Positions 1 through 10,734 of a stretch of 64,000 nt of DNA are shown here, piece by piece. Position numbers and translations under genes: made by a program. Origin of the DNA: Gentiana macrophylla (Eukaryota > Streptophyta > Magnoliopsida > Gentianales > Gentianaceae); the NCBI GenBank assembly GCA_026214975.1, contig JAOBSW010001181.1:62001-126000 (forward strand), read 5' to 3'. A model generated the notes under the pieces. That model had not been told where the DNA came from. It worked only from the letters and a program-made list of their open reading frames with translations, and did not search any database. The first letter of the stretch is position 1; each line of letters begins with the position of its first letter.

Positions 1-729
1 CTTCAGTCAGAAAGAATGGGTGGACTTTGATGAGATATTCTCACCAGTAGTCAGACATACTTCAATCAGAGTGTTACTAGCAATGGTGGTACAGCAGGAC
101 TTAGAACTTGAGCAGTTAGATGAGAAGACATCTTTTCTACATGGTGAGGTAGACAAAGAGATATACATGACTCAGCCAAAGTGTTTCCAAGTTCCTGGTA
201 AGGAAGATCTTGTGTGTAAGTTGAAAAAGCCCTTGTATGGACTGAAGCAAGGTCCTAGACAGTGGTATAAAAGGTTTGACAGTCACATGATCCAGTTGGG
301 TTACAACAGAAGTCCTTATGATTGTTGTGTTTACCACAATCAGTTGGAAGATGGATCATCCATCTATCTTGTTTTGTATGTGGATGTCATTTTGATAGCT
401 GCAAAGAAGAAGTGTGATGTTCAGTATATGAAAGACCTTCTCAGAGCTGAGTATGAAATGAAAGATTTTTGGGTGCAGCCAAGAAATTTTTGGGGATTGA
501 GATCTGGGAGATAGAAATCAGAAGAAACTATTTTTATCTCAGCATGGCTATATAGATACTTCTATGGCATCAAATATTCATTTGTCAGTTTTTGCTTCAC
601 AGTCAGCAGAGAAGAAGGAATACATGTCAAGAGCTCCCTATGCTAGTGTAGTTGACAGTCTGATGTATGCCATGGTGTGCACTAGGCCTGATCTGGCTCA
701 GGCAGTCAGTGTTGTCAGCAGGTTTATGG
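1..729 (+). pseudogene. Ty1/copia reverse transcriptase fragment, decayed
   Basis: Remnant of a copia pol polyprotein whose frame is already open at the window edge. Visible RT motifs are EIFSPVVRHTSI, then SFLHGEVDKEIYM and YGLKQGPRQWY. The active-site box reads YVDV (about base 378) where copia RT has YVDD, so a catalytic aspartate is lost. After about base 470 the frame breaks (stop at 512-514), then resumes in another frame with the TRPDLAQAVSVVSRFM block that precedes RNase H. At base 730 the pol sequence stops abruptly and a family-B LTR begins, with no RNase H, so the LTR element appears to have landed in this older copy. Dead copy; family assignment is firm, the exact copia lineage is not. 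Confidence 0.9.
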
Positions 730-2517
730 TGTTGGAAGTAGCGCCCGAAAGAAAATTTATGTAATTTTTTTATAATTAATAAATGACAGATTTATTCTCA
801 TCTTATCATTTTCTTCATGCTTATAAGTAATACACTGCTGAAAACCCCAAATCGTATCATATGTAGCCATATAACTTTGTGTGTGTCACATGTGAGGATT
901 AAGTTTATAGTGATACACTTGAACTGTCAGTCCGTGGTTAACTTAATCAAAGTATGGGGTCTATTGATTAAACCACCAATACTGCGCCCGGAAAACTTTA
1001 TGGTGTGACCGTTTTATCCGGACCGTTGGTATTGGTTATCTAAGTGGGGCATTTATATATGATGTGATCATATAGGACTGAACTGATTTAATCTGAATTT
1101 CTCATATAATTCCGTGATTGAGAAATCTTTTTAAATCACAAGATGATCATATATGGATTAACCTTAATCAAGAAGTGATTGCATAATCCTACTTGTTTCA
1201 AGATAGGATTTGATGTATTTGTTAAGGATCGCTAAGAGGCGCGGTCCGAATCACTTTCACTTTGGAACTATTCTAGAATGAGTGAGGAGTGTGTCTCACA
1301 GATATGGAATCTATTCCTTCCTGTAGGAAGTAGAAAGACAATCCCCAAATTTGTTGATCCTAGAAATTGATCGATCGGACGAGTTCGTATTGGTTATGAA
1401 CTAATTGATCATTAGTCGGTTAATGGTAAATAAGGAAAAGAAGTAATGAAAAAGGTTTACGGAATTATTCCGGCTTTGTTACGGATAATCTATGTAGGGT
1501 TATTCTGTCTGTAATGATTATATCAATGTACACTTATTGACTCGAGACTTTGAGAATAAGTTATATCTATAATCGATAGAGTTCAAGTTCGGATTTATGG
1601 TGGCGTAATTCCGGAATTAATAAGTTGGCTAGAAATATTCTGTTTGATGAATATTTTATTCAATTTATTGTAGCTACGGGTTATAGGTCCATGGTCCCCG
1701 GGTTGGCTCCTAACACGCGAGTGTTTTCTCGTTTTGTGGAACCTCGAGAATAAATTAAATAATTGGTCTATTTAATGAATATGTGGATATTATTTATTCG
1801 GTAAATAATATGTAATAGAGAAAAGACATTTTCTATTATCCCAAATAGCATAAAAAATGGCGCCATATTTTTTTGGTTTTGGAAAAGAAATTTTCTCCTA
1901 ATTAATTATAATGTGGATAATATAATTATTTATGTGTTATATAATTATAAATAAGAAATTAGTTTTCTTACTGGATAAATAGGAAATTTGTTTTCCTATT
2001 GGATAAAGGTTTTATTTTCCTAAAAGGAAAAGATAAATATGTGTGTAAAAGATTAACTCTCAAATTATTAGTTATTTTCCTATAAAAAGAGAGTTTCTCC
2101 CAACACAAAATTGAACCAGATGAATCCAACGCCATTTATTTTTTAAAAAAAAGGGACGCCACCTTTTTTTTGGAATAAAAGAGAGAAATTTTGTTTTCTT
2201 GTCTTAGGCATTGTGAGTAGAAAAACTAGGGTTTTTCTTAGGCATATTCGAGGAGGTTGTAGTATGAGGATCGACATCCACCAGTCGTCAATTGGAGATA
2301 CAATCCGAAAGATCACGACTTCTCTTCTGTTGGGTAAATCTTTAACTATCTTGTAGTTATATTAATTAATCATGTGAATTAAATCATGGTAAATCGCATA
2401 TGAATTTAATTCGTAGCTTCCACTGTGCATGATCGAGCATCTCGATCGGTGTTGTGAATCAGATCTGACGATCCGATTATGGATCGAATCTGGATTCGGG
2501 TTTCTGTACATCCAGCA
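730..2517 (+). repeat. Left LTR of the family-B copia element
   Basis: The LTR starts TGTTGG and ends CCAGCA just before the primer site. A TATA box (TATAAAAAGAGAG) lies at 2081-2093, followed by a pyrimidine-rich leader. It is clearly homologous to 2667-5341 and, in reverse, to 50608-52435 (shared blocks such as GCCCGAAAGAC, CTGAAAACCCC, and the region around 1530 reading CACTTATTGACTCG). Confidence 0.85.
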
Positions 2518-2519
2518 TG

Positions 2520-2530
2520 TGGTATCAGAG
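2520..2530 (+). other. Primer binding site, tRNA-iMet type
   Basis: TGGTATCAGAG lies 2 bp after the left LTR. This is the usual plant copia primer site complementary to the 3' end of initiator tRNA-Met; the expected last base of the 12-mer (C) is changed here to A. Confidence 0.85.
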
Positions 2531-2599
2531 ATTATTTAGAAAATCTTTTGTGTAGACACAATTAAATGGAGATGTCTGATTCTTAATTGTTTAATTGTT

Positions 2600-2666
2600 G
2601 AGAGAGATTGTTGGATGTAGTGCCCGAAAGACAATTGTTTCTTGTCTATACGGGTAAGTGGGAGAT
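2600..2666 (+). other. Duplicated polypurine tract with an extra LTR-start copy
   Basis: GTAAGTGGGAGAT at 2654-2666 sits directly against the second LTR and is the PPT. About 55 bp upstream, GAGAGAGAT (2603-2611) is followed by another copy of the LTR start (TGTTGGATGTAGTGCCCGAA), so the PPT/LTR-start junction is present twice. Confidence 0.7.
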
Positions 2667-5341
2667 TGTTGGAAGTAGCGCCCGAAAGACAATTTCAGTA
2701 ATTGTTTTTATAATTAATAAATGACAGATTTATTCACATCTTATTATTTGCTTCGTGCTTATATGTAATATACTGCTGAAAACCCCAAGTCGTATCATAT
2801 GTAGCCATATAACTTAGTGTGTATCACACGTGAGAATTAAGTTTATGGTGATACACTTGAACTATTAGTCCGTGGTGAACTTAATCAAAGTACGGGGTCT
2901 ATTGATTAAACCACCATTAATGCGCCTAGAACACTTTATGGTGTGACCGTCTTATCCAGACCGTCGACATTGGTTATCTAAGTGGGGCATTTATATATGA
3001 TGTAGTCATAAGGACTGGACCGACTTAATCTGCATTTCTCATATAATTCCGTGATTGAGAAATCTTATTAAATCACAAGATGATCGTATATGGATTAACC
3101 TTAATCCTGAAGTGATTACAAACGCCTGCTTGTTCCAAGATAGGGTTTGATGTGTTCGTTAAGGATCACTAAGAGGCGCGGTCGGAATCACTTTCACATT
3201 GGCACATTTCTTAGAATGAGTGAGAATTGTGTGTATCACAGATATGGAACCCATTCCTTCCTCCAGGAAGTAGAAAGACAATCCCCTTATTTGTTAATCC
3301 TATAAACTGATCGATTGGCCGAGTTCGTATTGGTTATGAACTAATTGATCACTAGTGGGTTAATGGTAAATAAGGATAAAATGTAGTGAAGAAGGTTTAC
3401 GGAAATAATCCCGCTTCTTTACGGATAGTCTATGGAGGGTTAATCTGTATGTAATGATTATATCTGTTAGGAACATTTTATTATGTTTTGATGATGGTCA
3501 TACTGGCTGTTATAGCAAGCCTGAAAATATGTTAGAACTCTCTGTATAAGCCTTTACTTAGAGTACGACTTATTGTATAAGTTGAGTCAGACATGCATTG
3601 TACTAGTTGGTTGAATGACAAAGTAAAACAGAAATCTGGCAGAGTGAAGCCAGCCTAGTACCAGCAAAGAAGCCTAAAGACATTATGATCTGACTTATAA
3701 CCAAGGAAGTCTGTGATGACCTTGGATAAGTCTAAGTTACATTCCAAGTGACGAAACTTAAATATGGTGTACACTGAACTCACATTAATCAAGGATCAGT
3801 GAAGTACAAAGATTCTCCTAAACTGAAAAGAATGAAGGAAACAGTAAATCGGCAAAGTGAACTGACTATCGGCTGAGTAATGACAAAGCCGCGAAGGAAG
3901 ATCTAATCGGAAAAGTCAGAAAAATCACTTAACCGTTCAGAGAATGGCCAGTAAACTTTACTTGATCAGATTTTGAAATATGAAGATGATTCAGAGGATC
4001 AAGCATTAAATGCACAATCAATTGAGGATCAATCAAGGACGGATTTTCTGATAAACGTTTGAAGAAAATCCGATCACTAAAATCAAAGGAGGATTTAATT
4101 AAGGGGGAATCAAGAATAAAATCAAGGTTTATCAAGGCTATATATAGAAGGCATTGACAGACAAGAAAAAACAGACAAGAGAACGATCAAGTCTGAGAAT
4201 TTACAAGCAGAAACTCTGTCAAATCGAAAAGCTTTCATTTGTGCTAAAAGTGAAACATCTAGTGATCAACTCAAAACTCAGAATTACAATTCCAATATCA
4301 AGCATTGTGTCTGATCAACAAGTCTTGTGAATCCAATTCACTTCAATCAAGCAACTGAATCAGAGCCGTCTAAGAAGGAGTTGTGTTTGTGATAGCTACT
4401 AAAGGATTTGTTCCCAATGAGCAGTGAAATAGACTGAGTCACTGAAGCTGTTGCAGTCAGGGAGTGATAGTCTTGAAGATTATGAAGCTTGTGTTGTCAA
4501 GGACAATTAGGCTATTGTATCTGTGAAAACAAAAGTGAAATTCCTCCAATCATCACAGGAGAAGAGTGGATTAAGGGATTACACCACCCTGAACCACTAT
4601 AAGCCTTGTGTCATTTTATATTCAGCAATTTACTTTACTACATTTATTTAATTGCTTAAGTCATATTATATATCTATGATTGCATAAACTACTTTGAAAC
4701 AACACATTAAGAAGGGACTTATCCGCTCCCCAAAGGCTTTTAAAATACAAGAAAAGTTTTTGAAACTCCACTATAGTCATTCACCCCCCTCTTCTGACAA
4801 TAGTTTTACCCTTCTCTGGGACCAACAATATCAATGGACACTTATTGACTCGAATTTCTGAGAATAAGTTATATCTATAATCGATAGAGTTCAGTTTCGG
4901 ATTTATGGTGGCGTAATTCCGGAATTAATAAGTTGAGTAGAAATATTCTGTTCGATGAATATTTTATTCAATTTATTGTAGCTACTGGTTATAGGTCCAT
5001 GCGGGTTGGCTCCTAACACGCGAGTGTTTTCTCGTATTATGGAACCTCGAGAATAAATTAAATAGTTGGTCTATTAATGAATATGCAATATTATTTATTT
5101 GGTAAATAATATGTAAAATAAAAAAGACCAATTCTATTAAAATTGATGGCAAATGTGGCGCCCCATGTGAGAGAAAATTAGGAAAAGAAATTTTTCTAGA
5201 TTTTGTCACATGTGTAATTAATTAATTATTTATTCGTTAGAAAATTAATGGAAAAAATAGGAGATTGATTTTTTTAGGAATTATCTCTTATTTTATGGCA
5301 AATATCTTTTCCTTATTGATATTGCGTGGAATATCAGTTTA
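2667..5341 (+). repeat. Right LTR of the family-B element, interrupted and truncated
   Basis: Copy of the left LTR. The host sequence runs 2667-3464 and 4833-5341 around the inserted solo LTR. It then stops at the Tat element boundary near 5342, short of the TATA box and leader present in the left copy. Confidence 0.8.
3465..4827 (+). mobile_element. Solo LTR of a SIRE-like copia family
   Basis: The sequence begins TGTTAGGAACATT, ends GGGACCAACA, and is flanked by a perfect 5-bp target duplication ATATC (3460-3464 and 4828-4832). It matches the LTRs of the large element at 23346-50607 along its whole length (TTTTGATGATGG near the start, TTCACCCCCCTCTTCTGAC near the end) but is more diverged. 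No internal sequence is present, so it is the product of LTR-LTR recombination. Confidence 0.93.
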
Positions 5342-5802
5342 TGTAATGATGTTTATATTTGGATATATGGCTATATATGTAGTTTTCTCCGGAGAGAACA
5401 CGTTGGTGAACTAGAACAAAGCTGTCGGAAGTATGCTTATGAGAATAAACACGAGATAATCGACAAATTGGCAGAGTAGCTCTGCTTGTATTAGTTCTTG
5501 GATGATTTCTATTACATTGTGATCCCATATTTATAGGCTAATACTAAGTCGGTTCACTGTTCATGACAAGACAATTAAATAGATATAATTAAAGATAATC
5601 ATATAGATAAATACAAGTGGACCAGCCAGCTGTCTAGATATGTATGGCGGACAGCGGACTCATATTTGCTTTGTCTTGATGTTAGCTTGACCATATCGGT
5701 AGAAATCACATGCGGAGGAGGAGTCCGGCTTACGACCAGCGGACAAGATCCGACTTACTGTTAGCGGATTGGACCCGGGCTTAAATCTAGATGAACAGGG
5801 CC
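5342..5802 (-). repeat. 3' LTR of the Tat element
   Basis: On the minus strand the repeat starts TGTTCATCTAGATTTAAGC, directly after the purine run CCTAAGTGGGGCCC (5803-5816 on the plus strand as its complement), and ends CATTACA at 5342. A TATA box (TATAAATA on the minus strand, 5528-5535) is placed as expected. With no second copy in the window, the boundaries rest on TG/CA ends plus the PPT and are tentative. Confidence 0.6.
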
Positions 5803-5816
5803 CCACTTAGGTTCGG

Positions 5817-6440
5817 GTATGTCAATGGCCCTTACTCTGTGCCTGGCGTGCCCGCCAAGGCAGAGTGTAGAGTTCCTTAGGCTGAAGTTACCCTGACGTT
5901 GCGTTTGTGACAAAGATGCCAATAATAGCTATCGGGCTTAAATCAGTGTTGATATTGCGTTGCAAATTACCGATAGATGCTGTGTTGTGTAGTGAACAGG
6001 CTTAGTCGCCGATAATGTTCTATCGGGCTTGAATCCGTGTTTGTATCGCATAGCGAATGACCGATTATATGCTGAAAATTGTAGCGGACAGGCTTAGGTG
6101 CTGACAACACTCTGTCGGGCTCAGTCGACGATAACGCTCTATCGGTCTTAGAATGCCAGGTAAGAGCTACGGGCATTAATGGCCGTAGGCCGCTTGAAGA
6201 AAATTCGTCGACTATGATAATCTAAGGTCGTGTGTTAGATAGGTTGGTGACCGTCAGCGGGGACCGGAGCGGCTGTGTTGTAACGGACGTATGTCTTCAT
6301 GAAACGTCACGCCGGTTACTTTTCTAACACGACGTTTGACGTGAGCAGTCCTTTCCTATGATTGGCTGAGGGGAATTGGTAACTGTTCCAAGCCATAATT
6401 ATGTTTGAATTTCGAATCCGAACCGTCGTTTCCCTTCAAT
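5817..6440. other. Spacer between Tat 3' LTR and aORF promoter
   Basis: No credible ORF. It contains a diffuse repeat of the phrase CGATAATG/CTATCGGGCTT (around 5926-5940, 6010-6030, 6105-6150) spaced roughly 90 bp apart. Because it lies directly upstream of the plus-strand TATA box it is the likely upstream regulatory region of the aORF. Confidence 0.5.
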
Positions 6441-6447
6441 CTCTGTG

Positions 6448-6600
6448 TATAAATAGGGGTTCCCCCCATTCCTACACTTTCCCTTTCTTCAAATTACTCC
6501 GGCAAATAGCAAGAGAGAATTCCGGCAAGTGCAAGCAGATTCTGGAAAGCGTATTATCAGACGAAATCAACGCTCTTACTTCCCATTTCATCAATCAGGT
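6448..6600 (+). promoter_or_regulatory. TATA promoter and first exon of the antisense ORF
   Basis: TATAAATAGGGG at 6448-6459 is followed about 30 bp later by a pyrimidine-rich start region (CCTACACTTTCCC) and a leader that ends in a good plant splice donor, AATCAG|GTATGAAC at 6598/6599. A candidate acceptor is TTTTTTCCCAG at 6763-6773. The promoter points away from the 3' LTR, towards the plus-strand ORF, so the aORF has a transcription unit independent of the LTR. Confidence 0.65.
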
Positions 6601-7036
6601 ATGAACTTCTTCATTTACATCAATTTTTGATTCGATTTTGCCTTAATTTCCTCTGCCTCCCTTGCTGGAAAACCATAATGCTGTGGATTTGCATATGTAG
6701 TTTTGGGTTTTTACGGATGAACATCATAAGTTCATCATTTATGTTTCTCTGTGCTTGTGCCCTTTTTTCCCAGGAATCCCTTTGTGTATAGATGCTCTGA
6801 TTGTTGCTATTGTCAATGCCTGAATGTTTGGTTTGTTTGGGGTTTTTCCTGGGTTGTATGGGGGTTTCTCTGGGTTTATGTGCTTAAGGAAAATGAAGGG
6901 GTGAGGTGTCGAGGTGTGATTAATCTCATCTCGGCCCGACTTCCATGTTTGCGTGATTAAACTGATCCACCTCGACTTATCTTTTTTCAAAATGTCTTTC
7001 GAGCACACATAGACAGACGGAGAGGATCGGGTCGCT

Positions 7037-10008
7037 GTGGGATACGGTTCTGAGAAGGTTAGTATGGAGGAGGCTACCTCCAGCGACGCTGTTGAGGAGG
7101 TAATCGAAGAAGAACAAGGACCAATTAATATTGAATCCGATCCAGCGGACGAGGAAGTCATTGTAATTGGTGAGGGTGCCACTGGGAGTGAGGTGGAAGA
7201 TGAAGATCAGGTGTTGTTGAGCGACCTGATTAATGGGATGGAAAAAGTGAAAATCCCCGGAGCCGCTAGCCGTAGCGCTATGATCAAGGAAGCCGTGGAA
7301 GCCGCAGAAGTATCGAAGAGGCCTAAAAAATCTCAGAAGGTCGCAGTATCTAAGAGAAAAGCAGCATCGGAAGAGCCTGGAAAAAAAAGAAGAGGCCGTC
7401 CAAAAAAATGTCCGTTGCAGAAGAGATGGAAGCCGCGGAGCAAAAGCGAGCGGATAGCGATCTCATGATTCGATGGAGGGAATTTTGAGATTGGAAAGAT
7501 TACACCTTGGCACTGGGCGCGTATGACATTCCGGAGGATTATCGTTTCGCTAGTATGGGCGCGACAAACGTATCCTAGACTTGCGGCCGGGAACCCGAAG
7601 ATTATGTGTGGTTGCATTATGACCACCTGGTTGCCGGGCTCAGACCACCCTTTGACCCATTTTTCGTCAAGTTCATGGAGGAACTGAAAGTGATGCCATG
7701 CGACCTCAGCCTGGGAGTAGTCCGAGTGGTGATGTCCTTCATCATAATCAGCAGGTTAAACGGGCATGAGCCGTCGATACCAACATTGTTGTATTTCTAT
7801 GGCTTTTCCCGAAAAGACGGTGACGGACAGAATCAACCGCATAGTAGGTCGAGCAGTGGTAGGCCTTGGCTCTTATTCGATCATCCCGATAAGGTGCCGG
7901 AATGGGATAAAAGATGTATGAAGGTTGAATCCCGGTTAGGGTGGCCGTTTGAAAAATTTTCAGCGAACTCTGTTAAGACCGACCACTTGTAGAATATTAG
8001 AACTCAGTTCGCGGATGATGGGTTTATAGACGATTTGAAGAAAATGCTTGGATATACCCGGAAGGGATAGGAACAGGCCCGTGCTTTCAATTGGAAGCTG
8101 CTATTAGATGTAAATGAGCCTTATCTTAGACAGGCCAGACTTTCTGGAGCCGGCGTTGGCAAACCCTTAGTGGTGGTTGATCCACTGCCGACCGACCCTG
8201 ATTGGTATGGGGAGTGTCATCATGGAAAATGCATTCCTTCTAAATGCATTATCTGCAGGGGCAACCTCTCGACACGAGCACCGAGTAGGATTTTTACTTG
8301 TATTCTTTTTTATAGGTTGTTTCTTTCATCATGTTATTTTGCTGGTCCCTGATAAGTATCATTTCTCGCAGGTACCATGGACGCTCTAGATAAACGCAGC
8401 CAGTTGACCACCAGGATGAACGCCGGCAAGGTGAATAAGGCCACAGTGTTGAAGGGAGTTAAGACATCACTCCCCATGGTCGATATCAGGAAAGACGGGG
8501 CCGGTGCTTCTGGGTCCCAGATCGGGAAGTCAATCCAGCCGCCAGCTAAACAAACGTGGAATAAAGCCGCGGCGAGCAAAACTCTCAAACAGACCACCCT
8601 GACAAAACCACCGGCTGGCGATAAGAAAAAGTGAGACGCTGCTGACGAGGTTGACCCCACAGGAAGTGGCAGCGACGAGCAGGATGCTCATCCATCCAAA
8701 AAATCCATAGTCAAGGAGGCTCAGAAAAAAGATGCCGCTGATAAGGCCAAATCCTTGGACAAAGGATAAACTGTGGCAGATAAGCCATCCTCTGCGGGCA
8801 CGACAGCAGCTATGGTGCCCTTCTCCGGTGTACCCGTCGGATCTCAAGGAAATCCGGCGGTTTGGTTGGATAGGGAGTTTATGCGCCAGCTTCCTCTTGA
8901 CATGACCCAGGCGGTCACGATATCTAGAACCATTTCCGATGTGGCACCGCTGAGACATCTGCGATGGAGCCTTCCCAATGATATTCAGCTGGAGATTGGC
9001 TGCGGTATCGCGAACAGGATCGTGCTGGCCGATCAAGCCGACCCTCACCGTGCCTTTATTAAAAATATCGAAGATCTGTGGGGCCTGTTTGGGACCACGG
9101 TGAGCATGGTAAACCTCTTTTCTTTCTTGCTTTGTTTTTCCCGTACTTTTATTGTGTTTTTTGAAGTCTTGTCTAACTCCGCTACATTCTTTCCTTTTCA
9201 GGTCGGCACAGGCTTGCAGCAGTTCATAACTGATTGCAGGAGCACTATATCGTCGAGCGCTGATGCCAACAAGGAGCTGGTCGATACCAAGAAGTCGCTC
9301 AAGGCCGCCAATGAGGCCGCGACTGATCTGGGTGTTCGTCTAAGTACTGTTGAGGCTGACAACGACAAGTTAAAGAAACAGGCCGTTGAAGCGAATAAGG
9401 TGCGCATTGAGGCTCAGGCTAACTCCGAGCGTCTTGAAAAACTTAACCGTGAGCTGGCTACCAAGGACAAAGAGGCTACCCAGACCATGAAGGAATTGCA
9501 GGCACAGATCGATCAGGCCAAGAAAGCAAACGATGCCCTGAACCTTCAGCTCGCCAATCTGAACAACGGGATCGAAGCACGGCTAAAGGCTGCTGCGGGT
9601 GATAATTTCCTTATGGGATATGACCAAGGATTTTATCATATCGCAAGGTATATTTCGACCCACGGCGGCGAGGTTCCGGACATTAAGACCTTGCGAGATT
9701 GGATCATCACCCATCCTTTCTATTATCTAAGGGATTTCCTTCCGCACATTCCCTTCTCCAATGTTGAACTGGAACGATACATCCCCAGATATGCTCCAGA
9801 TTGGGAGGTGACCGCATTCATAGAGGAGAATCTAAGGGAGCTAGTACGTCGAGTTACTAAGGTGCCAGCTAAAGAGGAAGCGCAAGAGGACGAACAAACT
9901 TAGCAGGCCGAGCAAACTGAGTCGGACGTGAATGCTGACAATCTGATGCATCCTTATCTTCGACCTGGGAACGTTGGTGATGATAACATGTGGCCAGAGG
10001 ATTCTTAG
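7037..10008 (+). pseudogene. Antisense accessory ORF (aORF) of the Tat element
   Basis: A multi-exon accessory gene on the strand opposite to gag-pol, broken by mutations. The N-terminal part (7037-7468) is acidic, then carries an AT-hook-like basic patch, KKRRGRPKK, at residues 116-124. After a frameshift the frame 7490-8160 holds a domain I recognise from plant 'putative gypsy type transposon' proteins (PF04195-like), with YVWLHYDHLVAGLRPPFDPF and a following FYGFSRK block. An intron probably spans about 8283-8371 (acceptor TTTCTCGCAG). The 8377-10008 frame contains a basic linker, a structured region (residues around NPAVWLDREFM), an intron at 9109-9201 (donor GTAAAC, acceptor CCTTTTCAG) and a long coiled coil (about 9210-9590). 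In-frame stops lie at 7576, 7990, 8068, 8632, 8767 and 9901, plus a frameshift near 8180-8220. Its role in the element is unknown; the family match is from memory. Confidence 0.75.
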
Positions 10009-10123
10009 ATTTGATGCCTTATTGTTGTAAAAACTATTTTGATTTCGCGTATGTATAACTCTTTTTTGAATTAAGATTGCTTTATGTTCGCCTGTGTATA
10101 CTTATTTTTTGCTTGAATTTACT

Positions 10124-10560
10124 CTATAAATTGAGTCCGCTTGTAGTAGTGTCCTCCGGCCCCCTTTGTTTTAGATAAGATTCAAAGTTGATAGCGAACA
10201 GACCTAACTTCGAGATATGGCCCCCCTTGAATCTTATCTGAAATAACTGCTTGCTTGTATATGTGCAACTTTCTATCCACCCCCTTGAATCTGATCTCAA
10301 ATTACTACTCGCTGGCAAACTTGAATTTTTCTAGAGGGTGGCCCCTGATTTGAGATGAGATTCGGAGCCGATCATGACAGGGCCAAATCACTGAAAAGAT
10401 GAATGGACCTCTCTGAAATAACCGCTCGATTGTAACGCGAAATTTTTTCCAAAGAACCCCCTGTTTCAGATGAGGGTCAGAGTCATGACCCTGTCCGCTC
10501 GTGGTTGTTTGAAATTTTTCCGAGTATGGCCCCTATTTTTAACAAAGTTCGAGGTGAGTC
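10124..10560. repeat. Degenerate tandem repeats between aORF and integrase
   Basis: Roughly 100-bp imperfect units recur four or five times, each with a C-rich phrase (GGCCCCCTT, GGCCCCCCTTG, CCACCCCCTTG, GTGGCCCCTG, GAACCCCCTG) followed by a TTGAATCTGATCT/GAGATGAGATTC phrase. The block occupies the convergent 3' ends of the aORF and pol transcripts. No ORF of note. Bases 10561-10734 are AT-rich with nothing I recognise. Confidence 0.6.
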
Positions 10561-10734
10561 CGATGTTTTTTTTGTAAATTTTCTCAAAAAATCACCCTTT
10601 ACTCACATACCGAATATAGCTAAAGCATATGATAACACATACTCTAAAACATAAATGTAAAATCGGGCTTTATTAAGTTCGACTCATCCCGCTAAATGAG
10701 TGAAGATTACAAGTAAGTAAGAAAGCTTAACCAC

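Larger units (their letters stand above)
730..5341 (+). mobile_element. Family-B copia element with two LTRs and a 149-bp interior
   Basis: Two long direct repeats begin with the same TGTTGGAAGTAGCGCCCGAA start (730 and 2667) and run in parallel. Between them lie only bases 2518-2666, which still hold a tRNA-iMet-type primer binding site and a polypurine tract but no coding DNA. The second LTR is interrupted by a solo LTR (3465-4827) and then cut at about 5341 by the Tat element, so its last roughly 480 bp and any right target duplication are missing. The 5 bp before the left LTR are TATGG. The same LTR family appears in reverse at 50608-52435. Seen directly: LTR repeats, PBS, PPT. Inferred: one minimal or internally deleted element rather than two adjacent solo LTRs. 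Confidence 0.85.
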
